Assembly (NCBI RefSeq): GCF_900289045.1
Contig: NZ_LT985188.1
Location: forward strand, 3,720,001 to 3,784,000
Length of the DNA stretch: 64,000 bases
Direction: 5' to 3'
Source of the DNA: Micropruina glycogenica
GTDB taxonomy: Bacteria; Actinomycetota; Actinomycetes; Propionibacteriales; Propionibacteriaceae
Part shown: positions 17,501-25,104 of the stretch, in pieces
Layout of the letters: each line of letters opens with the position of its first letter
Position numbering within the stretch: the first letter of the stretch is position 1
The notes under the pieces: model-generated
What the model saw: the letters and a program-made list of their open reading frames with translations, nothing else
Databases searched by the model: none
What the model was told of the DNA's origin: nothing
Position numbers and translations under genes: made by a program

Positions 17501-19035
17501 GGCTCGACGACCTGGCGAGCGTGGTCGACCTCAACGACCTGCCCAACGAGGGCGACACCCGCATTCCGATGGCTCGGGTCGACGTGCCCGAGCAGCAGGT
17601 GCAGCAGGCAGCCGTCTTCGTGCCCGACCGGGACGGGTCACTGGTCGTTTACGGCACGTCGGGCTCGGGCAAGTCGACCCTGCTGAAGACGATCGCCACC
17701 GCCGCCGGCATGCGGCCCGACCACGGCCCGGTGCAGGTGTACTGCCTCGACTTCGCCAGCGGCGCCCTCGGTGCACTGACGGCGTTGCCGCACGTCGGTT
17801 CGGTGGTCGACAGCAACGATCCGGAGCGGATTCAACGCCTGCTGCGCACCCTCGACGCCGAAATGGACCGCCGATCGGCCGCCTTCTCGGCCGCCAGCGC
17901 GTCGTCGGTGCAGGAGTACCGCGAGTTGGCCGACCCGAAGATGCCGCGCATTCTGCTGCTGATCGACAACTACCCCGACTTCAAGAAGGAGTGGGAGATC
18001 ACCCAGGGCAGGGGCGCCTTCTACCGCGTCTTCATGCGCATCCTGGGCGAGGGGCGCACGTTGGGCGTGCACACGGTGATCACCGCCGACCGGGGCAACG
18101 CCGTGCCGAGCGCCGTGGCCGCCAACATTTCGCGACGCGTCGTGCTGCGCATGGGTGACGACAGCCAGTACATGCTGCTCTCGGTGCCCCGTGACGTGCT
18201 CGACGAGCATTCGGCGCCCGGGCGCGCCATCGTCGACGGCCACGAGGCGCAGATCGCGGTGCTGGGCGGCACCATGAACGTGGTCGAGCAGACCAAGGCG
18301 TTGCGTACGCTCGGCGACCGGCTGCGTGCCGAAGGCGTGCGCGACCTGCCCGAGATCGGGGCCCTGCCGACCGTGGTGCCGGTGGCCGACCTACCCGCGC
18401 AGGTGGGGGGGCTGCCGGTGTTCGGCGTGGCCGACGACACCCTGGCGCCGAGAGGGTTCGAGCCCATCGGCTCGTTCGTCGTGGCCGGTCCGCCGGCCTC
18501 GGGTCGCACCAACACGCTGCGTGCCCTGGTGGTGGCGATGGAGCGTTTCGATCCGACGATTCGGCTGTACCACTTCGGCACCCGCCGCTCAGAGCTGAAG
18601 GACTTCCGGCCCTGGATTCGCAGCGCGGTTCGTCCCGATGACGAGAAAGAGCTGTCCACCGACCTGCTCGAACTGGTGACGGCCGAGCACAGTGACGGCC
18701 GCATCGTGATCGTCATCGAAGACATTCCGCACCTGGCCGACGGGCCGGCGGATCGTGCGATGCGCGCCCTACTGCAGGCGATGAACAACAGCGAACACAT
18801 GCTGATCGGCGAAGCCGAGGTGAGCCGCGCCACCGGCAGCATCGGCGTGCTGGGCGAATGGAAGGTCGGACGGCAGGGCATCGTGCTGAAGCCCGACACC
18901 TACGACGGCGACTCGATCTTCAAGACCTCCTTCGGGCGCGTCAAGCGCTCCGACTTTCCCGTGGGCCGCGGCATGTTCGTGCAGGCCGGGCGGGCCATCA
19001 CCATGCAGGTGCCGTTGGTGCCGTCCGACGGCTGA
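14530..19035 (+). CDS. Type VII secretion-like FtsK/SpoIIIE ATPase with FHA domain (EssC/EccC family)
   Basis: A 1501-aa secretion motor. Residues 1-100 form a small beta-rich domain. An FHA domain follows at about 110-195 (SVGRDASNDVVLDD, SKRHARLEV, NSANGVQVDG). Two helices lie at about 243-290 (FPWPILVAPILMGVALYA..), then a cytoplasmic region and three FtsK-like ATPase modules. Module 1 has Walker A GGTTGAGKSE near 714 and Walker B LVIDEFAAL near 820. Module 2 has GTSGSGKST near 1041. Module 3 has a degenerate P-loop GPPASGRTNT near 1319, with Arg in place of Lys. N-terminal FHA plus TM plus three ATPases is the order of firmicute EssC; mycobacterial EccC lacks the FHA part. It should form the hexameric channel ATPase that exports the WXG100 protein encoded next. 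No eccB, eccD, eccE or mycP is present in the window. Confidence 0.92.
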   Translation: MRLKLTLHRRSGEPVDVVITADSTATAGDVARHIALSDPTRTSVVAEGDVLTLAVAPPTAERLVALEPDVPIGEAPIGSGFAASIVNYGPNYSPTGRRGVVGVLRVVAGALSGREFPIPSGHVSVGRDASNDVVLDDPLVSKRHARLEVGNTIEVVDLNSANGVQVDGVAVQRVRIDEGEPFVVGGTTLVLRLASSFDGSADDDPVIERGGGLLFNRSPRVELRYPGTQFKPPRLPTEKIGKVFPWPILVAPILMGVALYALNGNPRSLLMIVMTPMMAFGNMINQSVQSKRSTNHEFMLFERQYEQLEEDLFRGKPEEERARNSEAPPVAEVFEHAMRLGPMLWTRRPEHWNFLGLRLGRTRLPARNAIGDAESPEGLPEYIERVERLQERYAMVDDVPIFETLADAGSVGIAGPPAPVADAMRGLAVQLFGMHAPNDVVVVAFSDSAWVPQLEWLKWLPHTSSDRSPFHDIALADSAPTSAALLNALEEYVLRAEAGHQEGEPRGPFKEDWHPLLYGTDVARAAGDHKLTPELSVIVLLTSDAPVDRGRLTDVLERGADHGIHALVVSPTVESLPAVCRSYIDVSRGLDDATIGLVRTGQEFQHIAVEGVSQDYMMMLARRLAPVVDASTVVHDASDIPSAVMFLQLVDPGIADDPQVVIERWRQNNTIIDRSATPRPRLKKAGTLRAIIGQGASDAMALDLRTQGPHALVGGTTGAGKSEFLQAWVLGMAAAHSPDRVTFLFVDYKGGSAFADCVGLPHCVGLVTDLSPHLVRRALTSLRAELRHREHLLNRKKAKDLLELEKRQDAECPPALVLVIDEFAALASEMPEFVDGVVDIAQRGRSLGIHLIMATQRPAGVIKDNLRANTNLRIALRMADEADSRDVVDDPVAATFSAAIPGRAIAKTGPGRLVPFQSAYAGGWTAQDESAVAEVRVAELRFGRSADWEPDRPADSDAEEDDLGPNDQSRIVANLTRAFEVAGLQLPRRPWLDDLASVVDLNDLPNEGDTRIPMARVDVPEQQVQQAAVFVPDRDGSLVVYGTSGSGKSTLLKTIATAAGMRPDHGPVQVYCLDFASGALGALTALPHVGSVVDSNDPERIQRLLRTLDAEMDRRSAAFSAASASSVQEYRELADPKMPRILLLIDNYPDFKKEWEITQGRGAFYRVFMRILGEGRTLGVHTVITADRGNAVPSAVAANISRRVVLRMGDDSQYMLLSVPRDVLDEHSAPGRAIVDGHEAQIAVLGGTMNVVEQTKALRTLGDRLRAEGVRDLPEIGALPTVVPVADLPAQVGGLPVFGVADDTLAPRGFEPIGSFVVAGPPASGRTNTLRALVVAMERFDPTIRLYHFGTRRSELKDFRPWIRSAVRPDDEKELSTDLLELVTAEHSDGRIVIVIEDIPHLADGPADRAMRALLQAMNNSEHMLIGEAEVSRATGSIGVLGEWKVGRQGIVLKPDTYDGDSIFKTSFGRVKRSDFPVGRGMFVQAGRAITMQVPLVPSDG

Positions 19036-19134
19036 GGGACGACGCGCAGCGGCTGCGTCGGTGGCCCCCTGATTGGGTAGCCTTCGGAAAAGGCCGAGCG
19101 GCCCACACTCAGACCCCTTACGGAGGCAGTTTTC

Positions 19135-19428
19135 ATGGCATCTGACTTTGGCGCGACATACAGCGAGATGGAAGGCGCTGCTACCAAGCTGCGCGACGGC
19201 AAGAGCTCCGTCGACGACACCCTTGACGAACTTCAGGGCATCATCGACGAACTGGTTCAAGAGGGCTTCAAGACCGAGCATGCCTCGGGTGCTTATGCCG
19301 ACGCCTACAAAGACCTCACGACGTCACTCAAAGACGCCTCCGTGGCAGTGGAAGAGATGGCGGACGCGTTGGACAAGATGGCCCAGAAGATTCAAGAAGA
19401 AGACGCCAACATGGCCGGTGGCGCCTGA
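19135..19428 (+). CDS. WXG100/EsxA-like T7SS substrate
   Basis: A 97-aa, all-helical, Cys-free protein with the size and helix-turn-helix pattern of WXG100 proteins. The hairpin turn, at residues 44-58, reads GFKTEHASGAYADAY: Phe45 takes the place usually held by Trp, and ASG stands in for the WxG turn. The classical C-terminal YxxxD/E export signal is not visible; the tail is MAQKIQEEDANMAGGA. It is preceded by GGAGG eight bases before ATG and follows the motor gene by 99 bases, with a possible separate promoter (TAGCCT at 19078-19083). It is the expected small secreted substrate or co-substrate. Confidence 0.85.
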   Translation: MASDFGATYSEMEGAATKLRDGKSSVDDTLDELQGIIDELVQEGFKTEHASGAYADAYKDLTTSLKDASVAVEEMADALDKMAQKIQEEDANMAGGA

Positions 19429-19531
19429 GGCGCACCTTTCGGTATGCGGATCGCCGGCGTTGTTCGCCGGTGACCGCACTCCGCAACCTTGTCGCAGTGT
19501 TCCCAGCCTCGCACCGGAGAAGTGACGCACC

Positions 19532-19750
19532 ATGAGTCCCACGAGTTACTACTGGTACAACTTGACGACCCAATCGGTGCAGCAGGCCGCCGAGCGTCCC
19601 TCGGACGACACCATCGGCCCCTTCGCGACCATCGAAGAGGCGGAGGATTCGCCCGCGACCCTGGTCACGTACGCGCAAGCCTGGCTCGACAGCGAAGCGT
19701 TCGAGCCGTACCGGGCCGCGGCCGAAGAGGACGCCAGCACCGACTTGTGA
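19532..19750 (+). CDS. Small acidic protein, SPOR-like actinobacterial family
   Basis: A 72-aa cytosolic protein. The pattern YYWYNLTTQSVQQ.., then IGPFATIEEAE, then AQAWLDSE, resembles the small actinobacterial proteins often annotated as SPOR-domain containing (YYWNL..VE......MGPY.T.EEAE). It lies between the WXG100 gene and the lipoprotein gene, on the same strand. Its role is unknown. It does not resemble a secreted WXG100 partner. Confidence 0.7.
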   Translation: MSPTSYYWYNLTTQSVQQAAERPSDDTIGPFATIEEAEDSPATLVTYAQAWLDSEAFEPYRAAAEEDASTDL

Positions 19751-19760
19751 AAGCGCACCG

Positions 19761-21437
19761 ATGAGAGCCGCGTGCCTCGGCGCCGTCACCGTTGCCCTGG
19801 CAGTGGTGACGAGTCTCACCGCGTGCACCAGCAAGGTGCCCGAGACTGTCGTGGCGGGCACTGTGATCACCGTCGGCTGGTCCGGTTCACTGACCTCGAC
19901 CAACGCCGCGTCTTCGCCCACCGCCGGCAATCGCGACATCGCCGAGATGATCAGGTCTGACTTCGGTGACGTGGTCGACGGCGAGTTCGTCGCCGACGAG
20001 AGCTTCGGCGCCGTCACGATCGTCAGCCAGAAACCCTTCACCGTTCGCTACGACCTGACCGAGCCGGCGTGGTCCGACGGCGTGCCCCTCGACGCCGCCG
20101 ACCTGTTACTCGGGTGGGCGGGCGCCACCGGCTTTCTCGACCGTAAGCAGGGCGCCGAAGCTGCCGTGGTGCCCGTGCTCGACGAGTTCGCCCGCGCGAT
20201 TCAGGTGACCGACCCGCAACCGAAGGCGCAGTGGCAGACTGCGGTGCGCGTGCCGGTGGCCGCCCACGTGGTGGGTCGGCACGCCTTCGGTACCGACGAC
20301 CCGATGGTGGCCAAGCAGGCGGTGATCACCGCCATTCAGCACGACGACTTCGCAGCCCTGGCCCGCCTCGCCACGGTGTGGCGCGAGTCGTTCGCCGTGT
20401 CACCAGACAGCGGCGCCGACGATCTCGGCCTGTCGAGCGGGCCCTACACGGTCGAGCGGCTGCAGCAGAACGAGCAGGGGCAGACGGTCAGCCTGGTGCC
20501 CAACCCCGCCTATCGCGGCGCGCTGACACCCAAGGTGGCGCACATCGAACTGATGCCTCGCGGCCCGCAACCGTTGGCTGAGCTCGGCGATCGGCTCAAC
20601 GTCGCCCAAGTGGCTCCGCGCACGTCGAATCGCGCGACGATACGTGACCTCGAGCGCCGAGACTTCAACGTCGAGACCACCCACGACGGAACCGTGTGGG
20701 CGGTGCTGCTTCGGCCCTCGGGCGTGTTCGATGCCCGGCGGGCCCGCGCGGCCTTCATTCGCAGCACCTCCGCCGCCGACCTGATCGAGGGCGGGGGCGG
20801 GCAGTGGGCCGGCGCGTACCGGGCGACCACGGCCATGACCGCAGCCCCTGGCACCAAGGCCTACGACATCGTCAGCCAGGATTCGGGGTTCAGCGCCACT
20901 CTGGGCGCCAAGAGCGATGACCCGGCCGTGGAGCGGCGCCGCGCCGGAGTGGCCGACGGTGCACGCGTGTGCGTGGTGTTCGACCGAAAGAGCGCGTTCG
21001 CCAAAGGCGCTTTCGCGGCGTTGAAACAGACCACCAAAGAGGCCGGCTGGGCGGTCGCCGACTGCGGCAGCAACGACTTCGCCAAGGCCGTCAAGGGCAA
21101 GGGGTGGAACGCGGTCGTCACCCGGGTGCCGATTCCGCAGACACCCGACCAGTTGGCCGCACAGTGGGGCAGCACGGGCAGTCGAAGGGTCGTGCAGGTG
21201 CCCAACAAGGGCCGCGACGCCCTGATCGCACAACTGGCCGAAACCGTCGACGTGTATGAGTCGCGGGTCGTGCTCGCCAAGGTCGAGGCGACGATCGTCA
21301 AGGACGCCGTGGCGCTGCCGCTGGCGGTCAATCCCCGGCTGACCGTGATCGATCGTCGGGTGTCGGGGGTGGCGCCGCGCAACGGCGCGGAGGCGTCCCT
21401 GACCTATTCGGTGGCCCAATGGGAGGCCGTTCAATGA
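19761..21437 (+). CDS. Solute-binding lipoprotein, family 5 (peptide/oligopeptide-type)
   Basis: A 558-aa predicted lipoprotein with signal peptide residues 1-21 and lipobox LTAC (Cys22). The mature part looks like an extracellular solute-binding protein of the oligopeptide type: VTVGWSGSLTSTN-like beginning, DIAEMIRSDFGDVVDG, then EPAWSDGVPLDAADLLLGWAG, corresponding to the W.DG.p.TA.Dv.fs motif. No permease or ATPase gene is nearby, so it either serves a distant ABC importer or has been adopted by the secretion locus. It starts 10 bases after the preceding small gene. A role in the T7SS-like system is inferred from position only. Confidence 0.78.
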   Translation: MRAACLGAVTVALAVVTSLTACTSKVPETVVAGTVITVGWSGSLTSTNAASSPTAGNRDIAEMIRSDFGDVVDGEFVADESFGAVTIVSQKPFTVRYDLTEPAWSDGVPLDAADLLLGWAGATGFLDRKQGAEAAVVPVLDEFARAIQVTDPQPKAQWQTAVRVPVAAHVVGRHAFGTDDPMVAKQAVITAIQHDDFAALARLATVWRESFAVSPDSGADDLGLSSGPYTVERLQQNEQGQTVSLVPNPAYRGALTPKVAHIELMPRGPQPLAELGDRLNVAQVAPRTSNRATIRDLERRDFNVETTHDGTVWAVLLRPSGVFDARRARAAFIRSTSAADLIEGGGGQWAGAYRATTAMTAAPGTKAYDIVSQDSGFSATLGAKSDDPAVERRRAGVADGARVCVVFDRKSAFAKGAFAALKQTTKEAGWAVADCGSNDFAKAVKGKGWNAVVTRVPIPQTPDQLAAQWGSTGSRRVVQVPNKGRDALIAQLAETVDVYESRVVLAKVEATIVKDAVALPLAVNPRLTVIDRRVSGVAPRNGAEASLTYSVAQWEAVQ

Positions 21438-21504
21438 CTCCCTCGTGGTCTAGTGTCGGCGTCGTGAAGAGCGAGGGACCAACGGTGAAGGCGGTGGTTG
21501 CGTC

Positions 21505-22212
21505 GTGGGAATGATGTTGCCCAACGAGCTCGTCTGGATCATGGAGAAGCTCGGGTTCGAATGGCCCGACATCGACGAAGACGAGGTGACCAAGGGCGCC
21601 GACCTGCTACGCGGCTTCGGCAACGATCTCGAGACGGTGATCCAGGCCGTCGATCGTCAGGTGAACAACGAGCTGGTGACCGCGATCAAGGGCCAAACCG
21701 GGCCGGCCACCATGAGCGCCTGGAACACCAACCGCTCCCAGAACCTGCAGAAACTGATCGACCTGATGCCGCCGGCCGCCGGTGCGATGGACGTGGGTGC
21801 CGTCGCGATCACGGCGTTGAAGGTGAAGGTGATCGTCGACGTGAGTTCGACCCTGATCGCCCTGATCGCGATGTTGACCAACCCGTTCACCGCGGCCGGG
21901 GCGGGCCCGATGCTGTTGATCAAGAAGAAGCTGCTGAACGCCGCGGTCGACATCGCCGTCGAACAACTGCTGATGCAGTTGGCGCCTTTGGTGATCGAGC
22001 CCCTGGCCGACGGCCTGCCCGCCATCATCGACGCCGTGCTCGATGCGCCCGTGGTTGAGGCGACCGCCGGTGATTCCGACGAGTTCTTCGCCGACCTCGA
22101 AGCGCTGGACAACGCTCAGGCGACCATGAAGATGCATGGGGCCGACATTCAGGCGATCACCTCGACCTTCTTCGCCGAGTTTTCCGCCCTCGACTTTGGT
22201 GGTGATGCCTGA
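21505..22212 (+). CDS. WXG100-like (CpnT N-terminal-type) T7SS carrier protein
   Basis: A 235-aa protein whose start, MLPNELVWIMEKLGFEWPDIDEDEV (residues 4-28), is the hallmark of the WXG100-like domain found at the N-terminus of CpnT-type toxins (LP..L.W.LE.LG..WP..DED). A helical stretch and a hydrophobic region at about 98-140 follow. Unlike CpnT, no toxin domain is attached; a nuclease is encoded by the next gene. The stop overlaps the next start (TGATG at 22210-22214). GTG 21505 is taken as the start; the ATG codons at 21511 and 21514 are alternatives. It probably targets the nuclease to the T7SS-like channel. Confidence 0.75.
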   Translation: MGMMLPNELVWIMEKLGFEWPDIDEDEVTKGADLLRGFGNDLETVIQAVDRQVNNELVTAIKGQTGPATMSAWNTNRSQNLQKLIDLMPPAAGAMDVGAVAITALKVKVIVDVSSTLIALIAMLTNPFTAAGAGPMLLIKKKLLNAAVDIAVEQLLMQLAPLVIEPLADGLPAIIDAVLDAPVVEATAGDSDEFFADLEALDNAQATMKMHGADIQAITSTFFAEFSALDFGGDA

Positions 22213-22754
22213 TGTCAGGCCTGAAGCCTTTGATGCGCGAGACGCGCGAAGCCGTACTCAAAGGAGCCGCCCGGGCGAAAGACCGGCTGCACCAAGTTGC
22301 GGACAACATGAACGACCACATCGACGACGTCGCTCGCCGTGTTCGCGCCCAGGACAAGTTCGACGACAAGCCCGACATGACGCCGCCGGCCGGGCGCGTG
22401 TTGCAGCTGAAGTACAAGAAGCGGTGGACCCCTGACCAGCGCAGGCAGATGGACGCGAAAGTCGCGGAGTTGAACCGGCTGGCTCAAGAAGGGGCACTTC
22501 GTAAAACTCCGGTCCCTCCGCGCCAGTCCGGGCTACGTGACCGATTCGCTGCACTGCTGGGCTTGAAGGGTAGCCAGCTGCCGAAAGACATGGACATCGA
22601 CCACATCCATGAGTTGCAGTTGGGTGGTATGGACGACGTGGCCAATACGTGGCTACTGAACCTGAGCGTCAACCGCAGCACCGGTGCGCAGATCAGAAAC
22701 TTGATCAGCGGCGACGGCATGGGCACCCCCTACAGTGGTGTAACAGTCAGCTGA
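22212..22754 (+). CDS. HNH-type nuclease toxin (putative T7SS effector)
   Basis: A 180-aa protein. The N-terminal ~60 residues are charged and helical, which fits a carrier-binding region. The C-terminal domain (about 118-166) has DIDHIHELQLGG (Asp130, His131, His133, Glu134), then Asn145 and a final Asn154 in LSVNRSTGAQI. This is the arrangement of HNH/endonuclease VII-like toxins at the ends of polymorphic toxins. Predicted activity is cutting DNA or RNA in a competitor. It is coupled to the carrier gene by a one-base overlap and followed 17 bases later by a Tdi1-like immunity gene. It has no signal peptide, so export through the T7SS-like motor is the simplest route. Confidence 0.75.
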   Translation: MSGLKPLMRETREAVLKGAARAKDRLHQVADNMNDHIDDVARRVRAQDKFDDKPDMTPPAGRVLQLKYKKRWTPDQRRQMDAKVAELNRLAQEGALRKTPVPPRQSGLRDRFAALLGLKGSQLPKDMDIDHIHELQLGGMDDVANTWLLNLSVNRSTGAQIRNLISGDGMGTPYSGVTVS

Positions 22755-22771
22755 CAGGCAGTGAGGTACTG

Positions 22772-23359
22772 ATGGGACTGAGGATCGATCCAGACATAAG
22801 AGGCGCAGGAGGGCCGTGGACTCAACCGCTGGTCGGTGACAGCTACGCGCGAATCCATGCCTGCGGGGCGTCTTTCGCGCGCGGCATCTTCAAGTTTCAC
22901 GACTCGGTCTCAGGACAGACGGCGACCGAGTTTCTCAACGATGCCTTCGACTTCGACGGCACGGTCGAACCGTTCGCGTTCGACTGGCTCGGCCGGCAGT
23001 ACTGCGTCACCGACGCAACCCTGGGAAAGTCCGGCGAGCCCGAGGTGGCGCTGATCGACCCCTTCGACATGTCGTTGGAGCCGCTCGTGCCCAAGGGAGA
23101 GTTTCTCGGTTTGTTGTCGACGCCGGTCATGCTCGACTTGGTCGAAACCCCGTTGTTCGCGCAGTGGCTGGCAGCCGCCGGGGTGGAGTCGGTGCCTTTC
23201 GACCAGTGCGCAGGCGCTATTCAGCCCGCCTTTCTCGGCGGCGAGCGCACGCTGACAAATCTGGAGTTGTCCGACATCGAGGTCTACTGGGCCATCATGA
23301 CCCAGGCGGCACTGGCCGCTGCACCGCTCGCCGACGGCGAAACCCTGGAAAGGCTCTGA
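22772..23359 (+). CDS. Tdi1-like (DUF1851) immunity protein
   Basis: A 195-aa cytosolic protein. The middle has FAFDWLGRQYCV, and the C-terminal part has FLGGERTLTNLELSDIEVYW, matching the conserved block (LFLGG.d...NLE..DmeVYW) of the T6SS Tdi1 immunity C-terminal family, which protects cells from their own nuclease or deaminase toxins. Its place directly downstream of the HNH gene supports immunity to that nuclease. ATG 22772 has GAGG five to eight bases upstream. The stop overlaps the next start (TGATG). Direct binding to the toxin is inferred, not seen. Confidence 0.75.
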   Translation: MGLRIDPDIRGAGGPWTQPLVGDSYARIHACGASFARGIFKFHDSVSGQTATEFLNDAFDFDGTVEPFAFDWLGRQYCVTDATLGKSGEPEVALIDPFDMSLEPLVPKGEFLGLLSTPVMLDLVETPLFAQWLAAAGVESVPFDQCAGAIQPAFLGGERTLTNLELSDIEVYWAIMTQAALAAAPLADGETLERL

Positions 23360-24000
23360 TGTCTCCAGCACAGCCGGAAAAGCTGTCCACCGCCGAGTGG
23401 GCAGAACTTTCGGAGAACATCACCGCCGAGTTCCAGCAGCTGTTCGCCGAAGCCGATGAGTATTTAGGCAAGGCGGGTGTGCGCGCCGTCCAGTCTGCGT
23501 TGAAGTCACTTTCGATGAAGAGCGAGTCGAAAGTGCGAAACCTCACAGCTCTGCTCGCCTTGGCCGATCTGGCTGGGCGTGGGGCCGTGTTGTTGTCGGG
23601 TGCGGACGCCTTGCGGGCGGTGCCGTTCACCGGCAACGTCACCATCTACGAGCCGATTCGGCTGACTTTCTGCGGGGCTGCTAGACGTGCCGAACTCGAA
23701 GGCGGCTCCAAAGATCCGTTCGCGGGGCTCATCGAACTACCTGGTGTCGACGAGTCGGCGCAAGGACAGGATCTGCTGGCTCAGCGAGCCTCCGGCTTGT
23801 TGCTGAGGCCGCCCTCGGAGAGTGGAGCGGGCGAGGCGACGTCGTCCATTCCTCAGCACATCATCATCACCTGCATGGCCGTGCAGGAGTTGTGGCTGAT
23901 GTGGGTGTTGGGTGGCAGCCAGAAGTGGCCTCGTCAGCGAATCGACGAGGAGCTGGAAAGCGCGGCCACTATTCTGCGCCGACTCAACGCGATTGTTTGA
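23359..24000 (+). CDS. Protein of unknown function at the end of the toxin operon
   Basis: A 213-aa mainly helical protein that I do not recognise. Visible features are an acidic N-terminal helix region (residues 8-40), a Leu/Ala-rich stretch LTALLALADLAGRGAVLLSG around 62-81, and a hydrophobic C-terminal segment IIITCMAVQELWLMWVLGG near 171-189 that could be a membrane helix or a buried core. It overlaps the immunity gene stop by one base, so it belongs to the carrier-toxin-immunity operon. It could be a second immunity or accessory factor. An IS110 element follows 30 bases after its stop. Confidence 0.6.
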   Translation: MSPAQPEKLSTAEWAELSENITAEFQQLFAEADEYLGKAGVRAVQSALKSLSMKSESKVRNLTALLALADLAGRGAVLLSGADALRAVPFTGNVTIYEPIRLTFCGAARRAELEGGSKDPFAGLIELPGVDESAQGQDLLAQRASGLLLRPPSESGAGEATSSIPQHIIITCMAVQELWLMWVLGGSQKWPRQRIDEELESAATILRRLNAIV

Positions 24001-24033
24001 TCCGATCCTTCGGGAGCACTGGTCGAGACGCTT

Positions 24034-25104
24034 CTATGTCTTGTCAAGGGTGGTCGTGTTGAGGTGTCGGAAGATTTGGCGGGCGATGTAGCGCTTGAGG
24101 CAGCGTCGGATTCGGGGTTTGGTTTGGCCTTGCTGTTTGCGTTTCTTGACGTAGGCCTTGGTGGTTTCGTCGTGTCGCATGCGGGTGTTCGCGATGGAGT
24201 TCAGGGCTGAGTTGAGTTGTCGGTCGCCGGTGCGGTTGAGGCGATGATCCTTGGAGTTGCCCGAGGAGATCTCCAGGGGGCAGACGCCGCCGATCTTGGC
24301 GAAGCCGGCTTCGTCATGGATGCGGCCGGGGTGAGACCAGACGGCGAGCACAATGGCGGCGTTGATGGGTCCGAGGCCGGGCAGGTCGAGCAGGGTTGGT
24401 TCGAGTTCACGCACGAGGGCGTTGATGGCTTTCTCGTTGCTGTCGAGGTCGGCGTCCAGGGTGTGGATGCGGGTGGCGAGGCGGTGCGCTTCGGTGCGGG
24501 CGATCCGGGCCAGGGTGGTGTCGGTGGGCCGCTTGCGCCAGCCCGCAATGAGGCTGATGTGGACCTTGTTGATTCCCTTGCGGGCATCGATGTCGAGGTT
24601 GTGGGTGCGTAGCAGCGCGGTGAGCTGGTTCTTGGAACGGGTCCGGTCGCGTCGCATGCTGTCGCGGGCGGTGAGCAGGATCTGCAGCGCGGCACGGGTA
24701 TGGCCGGCGCGTCGGTCGGCGAGCCGTTCGCTGTCCTTGGGTAACGCGCCGCGGGCAGCGACCAGGGCATCGATGTGGTCGTTCTTGCCGCTGCCACGAG
24801 CCCGTTTCGGCGAGGGTGCGTCGACGACCCGGTAACCGCGTGCGGCGAGCAGCTCGGCTGCCTGGGCGCCGTAACTGCCGGTGCCTTCCATGCTGATCAG
24901 CACCTGGTCGACAGCTGGGTTGTCGTCAACACTGGTGCGGCGGCTGATCCAATCCACGGCCCGCAACAAGCCCGCGGCATGGGTGGGGAACTTCCCGTGG
25001 GTGATCTGGCCGCCGCTACGGGTCTCCACGATCGCGTAATGATGAGTGGCGGCGTGGGTGTCCACACCCACCACATAGGTGTAGGTATCTGCAACGATGG
25101 CCAT
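24034..25104 (-). CDS. IS110-family transposase
   Basis: A 356-aa transposase. The N-terminal RuvC-like DEDD domain includes VVGVDTHAATHHYAIVE (first Asp), SMEGTGSYG (Glu) and KNDHIDALVAARGA (late Asps). The C-terminal Transposase_20 domain has LLDLPGLGPINAAIVLAVW and the catalytic-serine region ISSGNSKDHRLNRTGDRQLNSAL. Both are intact and full length, so the element may be active. ATG 25104 is chosen because the family begins near this point; the open frame upstream to 25317 has no conserved content. Recent work shows IS110 recombinases are guided by an RNA transcribed from the upstream non-coding end. Confidence 0.92.
   Translation of the reverse strand: MAIVADTYTYVVGVDTHAATHHYAIVETRSGGQITHGKFPTHAAGLLRAVDWISRRTSVDDNPAVDQVLISMEGTGSYGAQAAELLAARGYRVVDAPSPKRARGSGKNDHIDALVAARGALPKDSERLADRRAGHTRAALQILLTARDSMRRDRTRSKNQLTALLRTHNLDIDARKGINKVHISLIAGWRKRPTDTTLARIARTEAHRLATRIHTLDADLDSNEKAINALVRELEPTLLDLPGLGPINAAIVLAVWSHPGRIHDEAGFAKIGGVCPLEISSGNSKDHRLNRTGDRQLNSALNSIANTRMRHDETTKAYVKKRKQQGQTKPRIRRCLKRYIARQIFRHLNTTTLDKT

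Noticed and set aside
19761-21437. Mycosin or EccB-like component of the T7SS
   Set aside because: It has a lipobox and oligopeptide-binding pattern, with no subtilisin triad and no EccB motifs.
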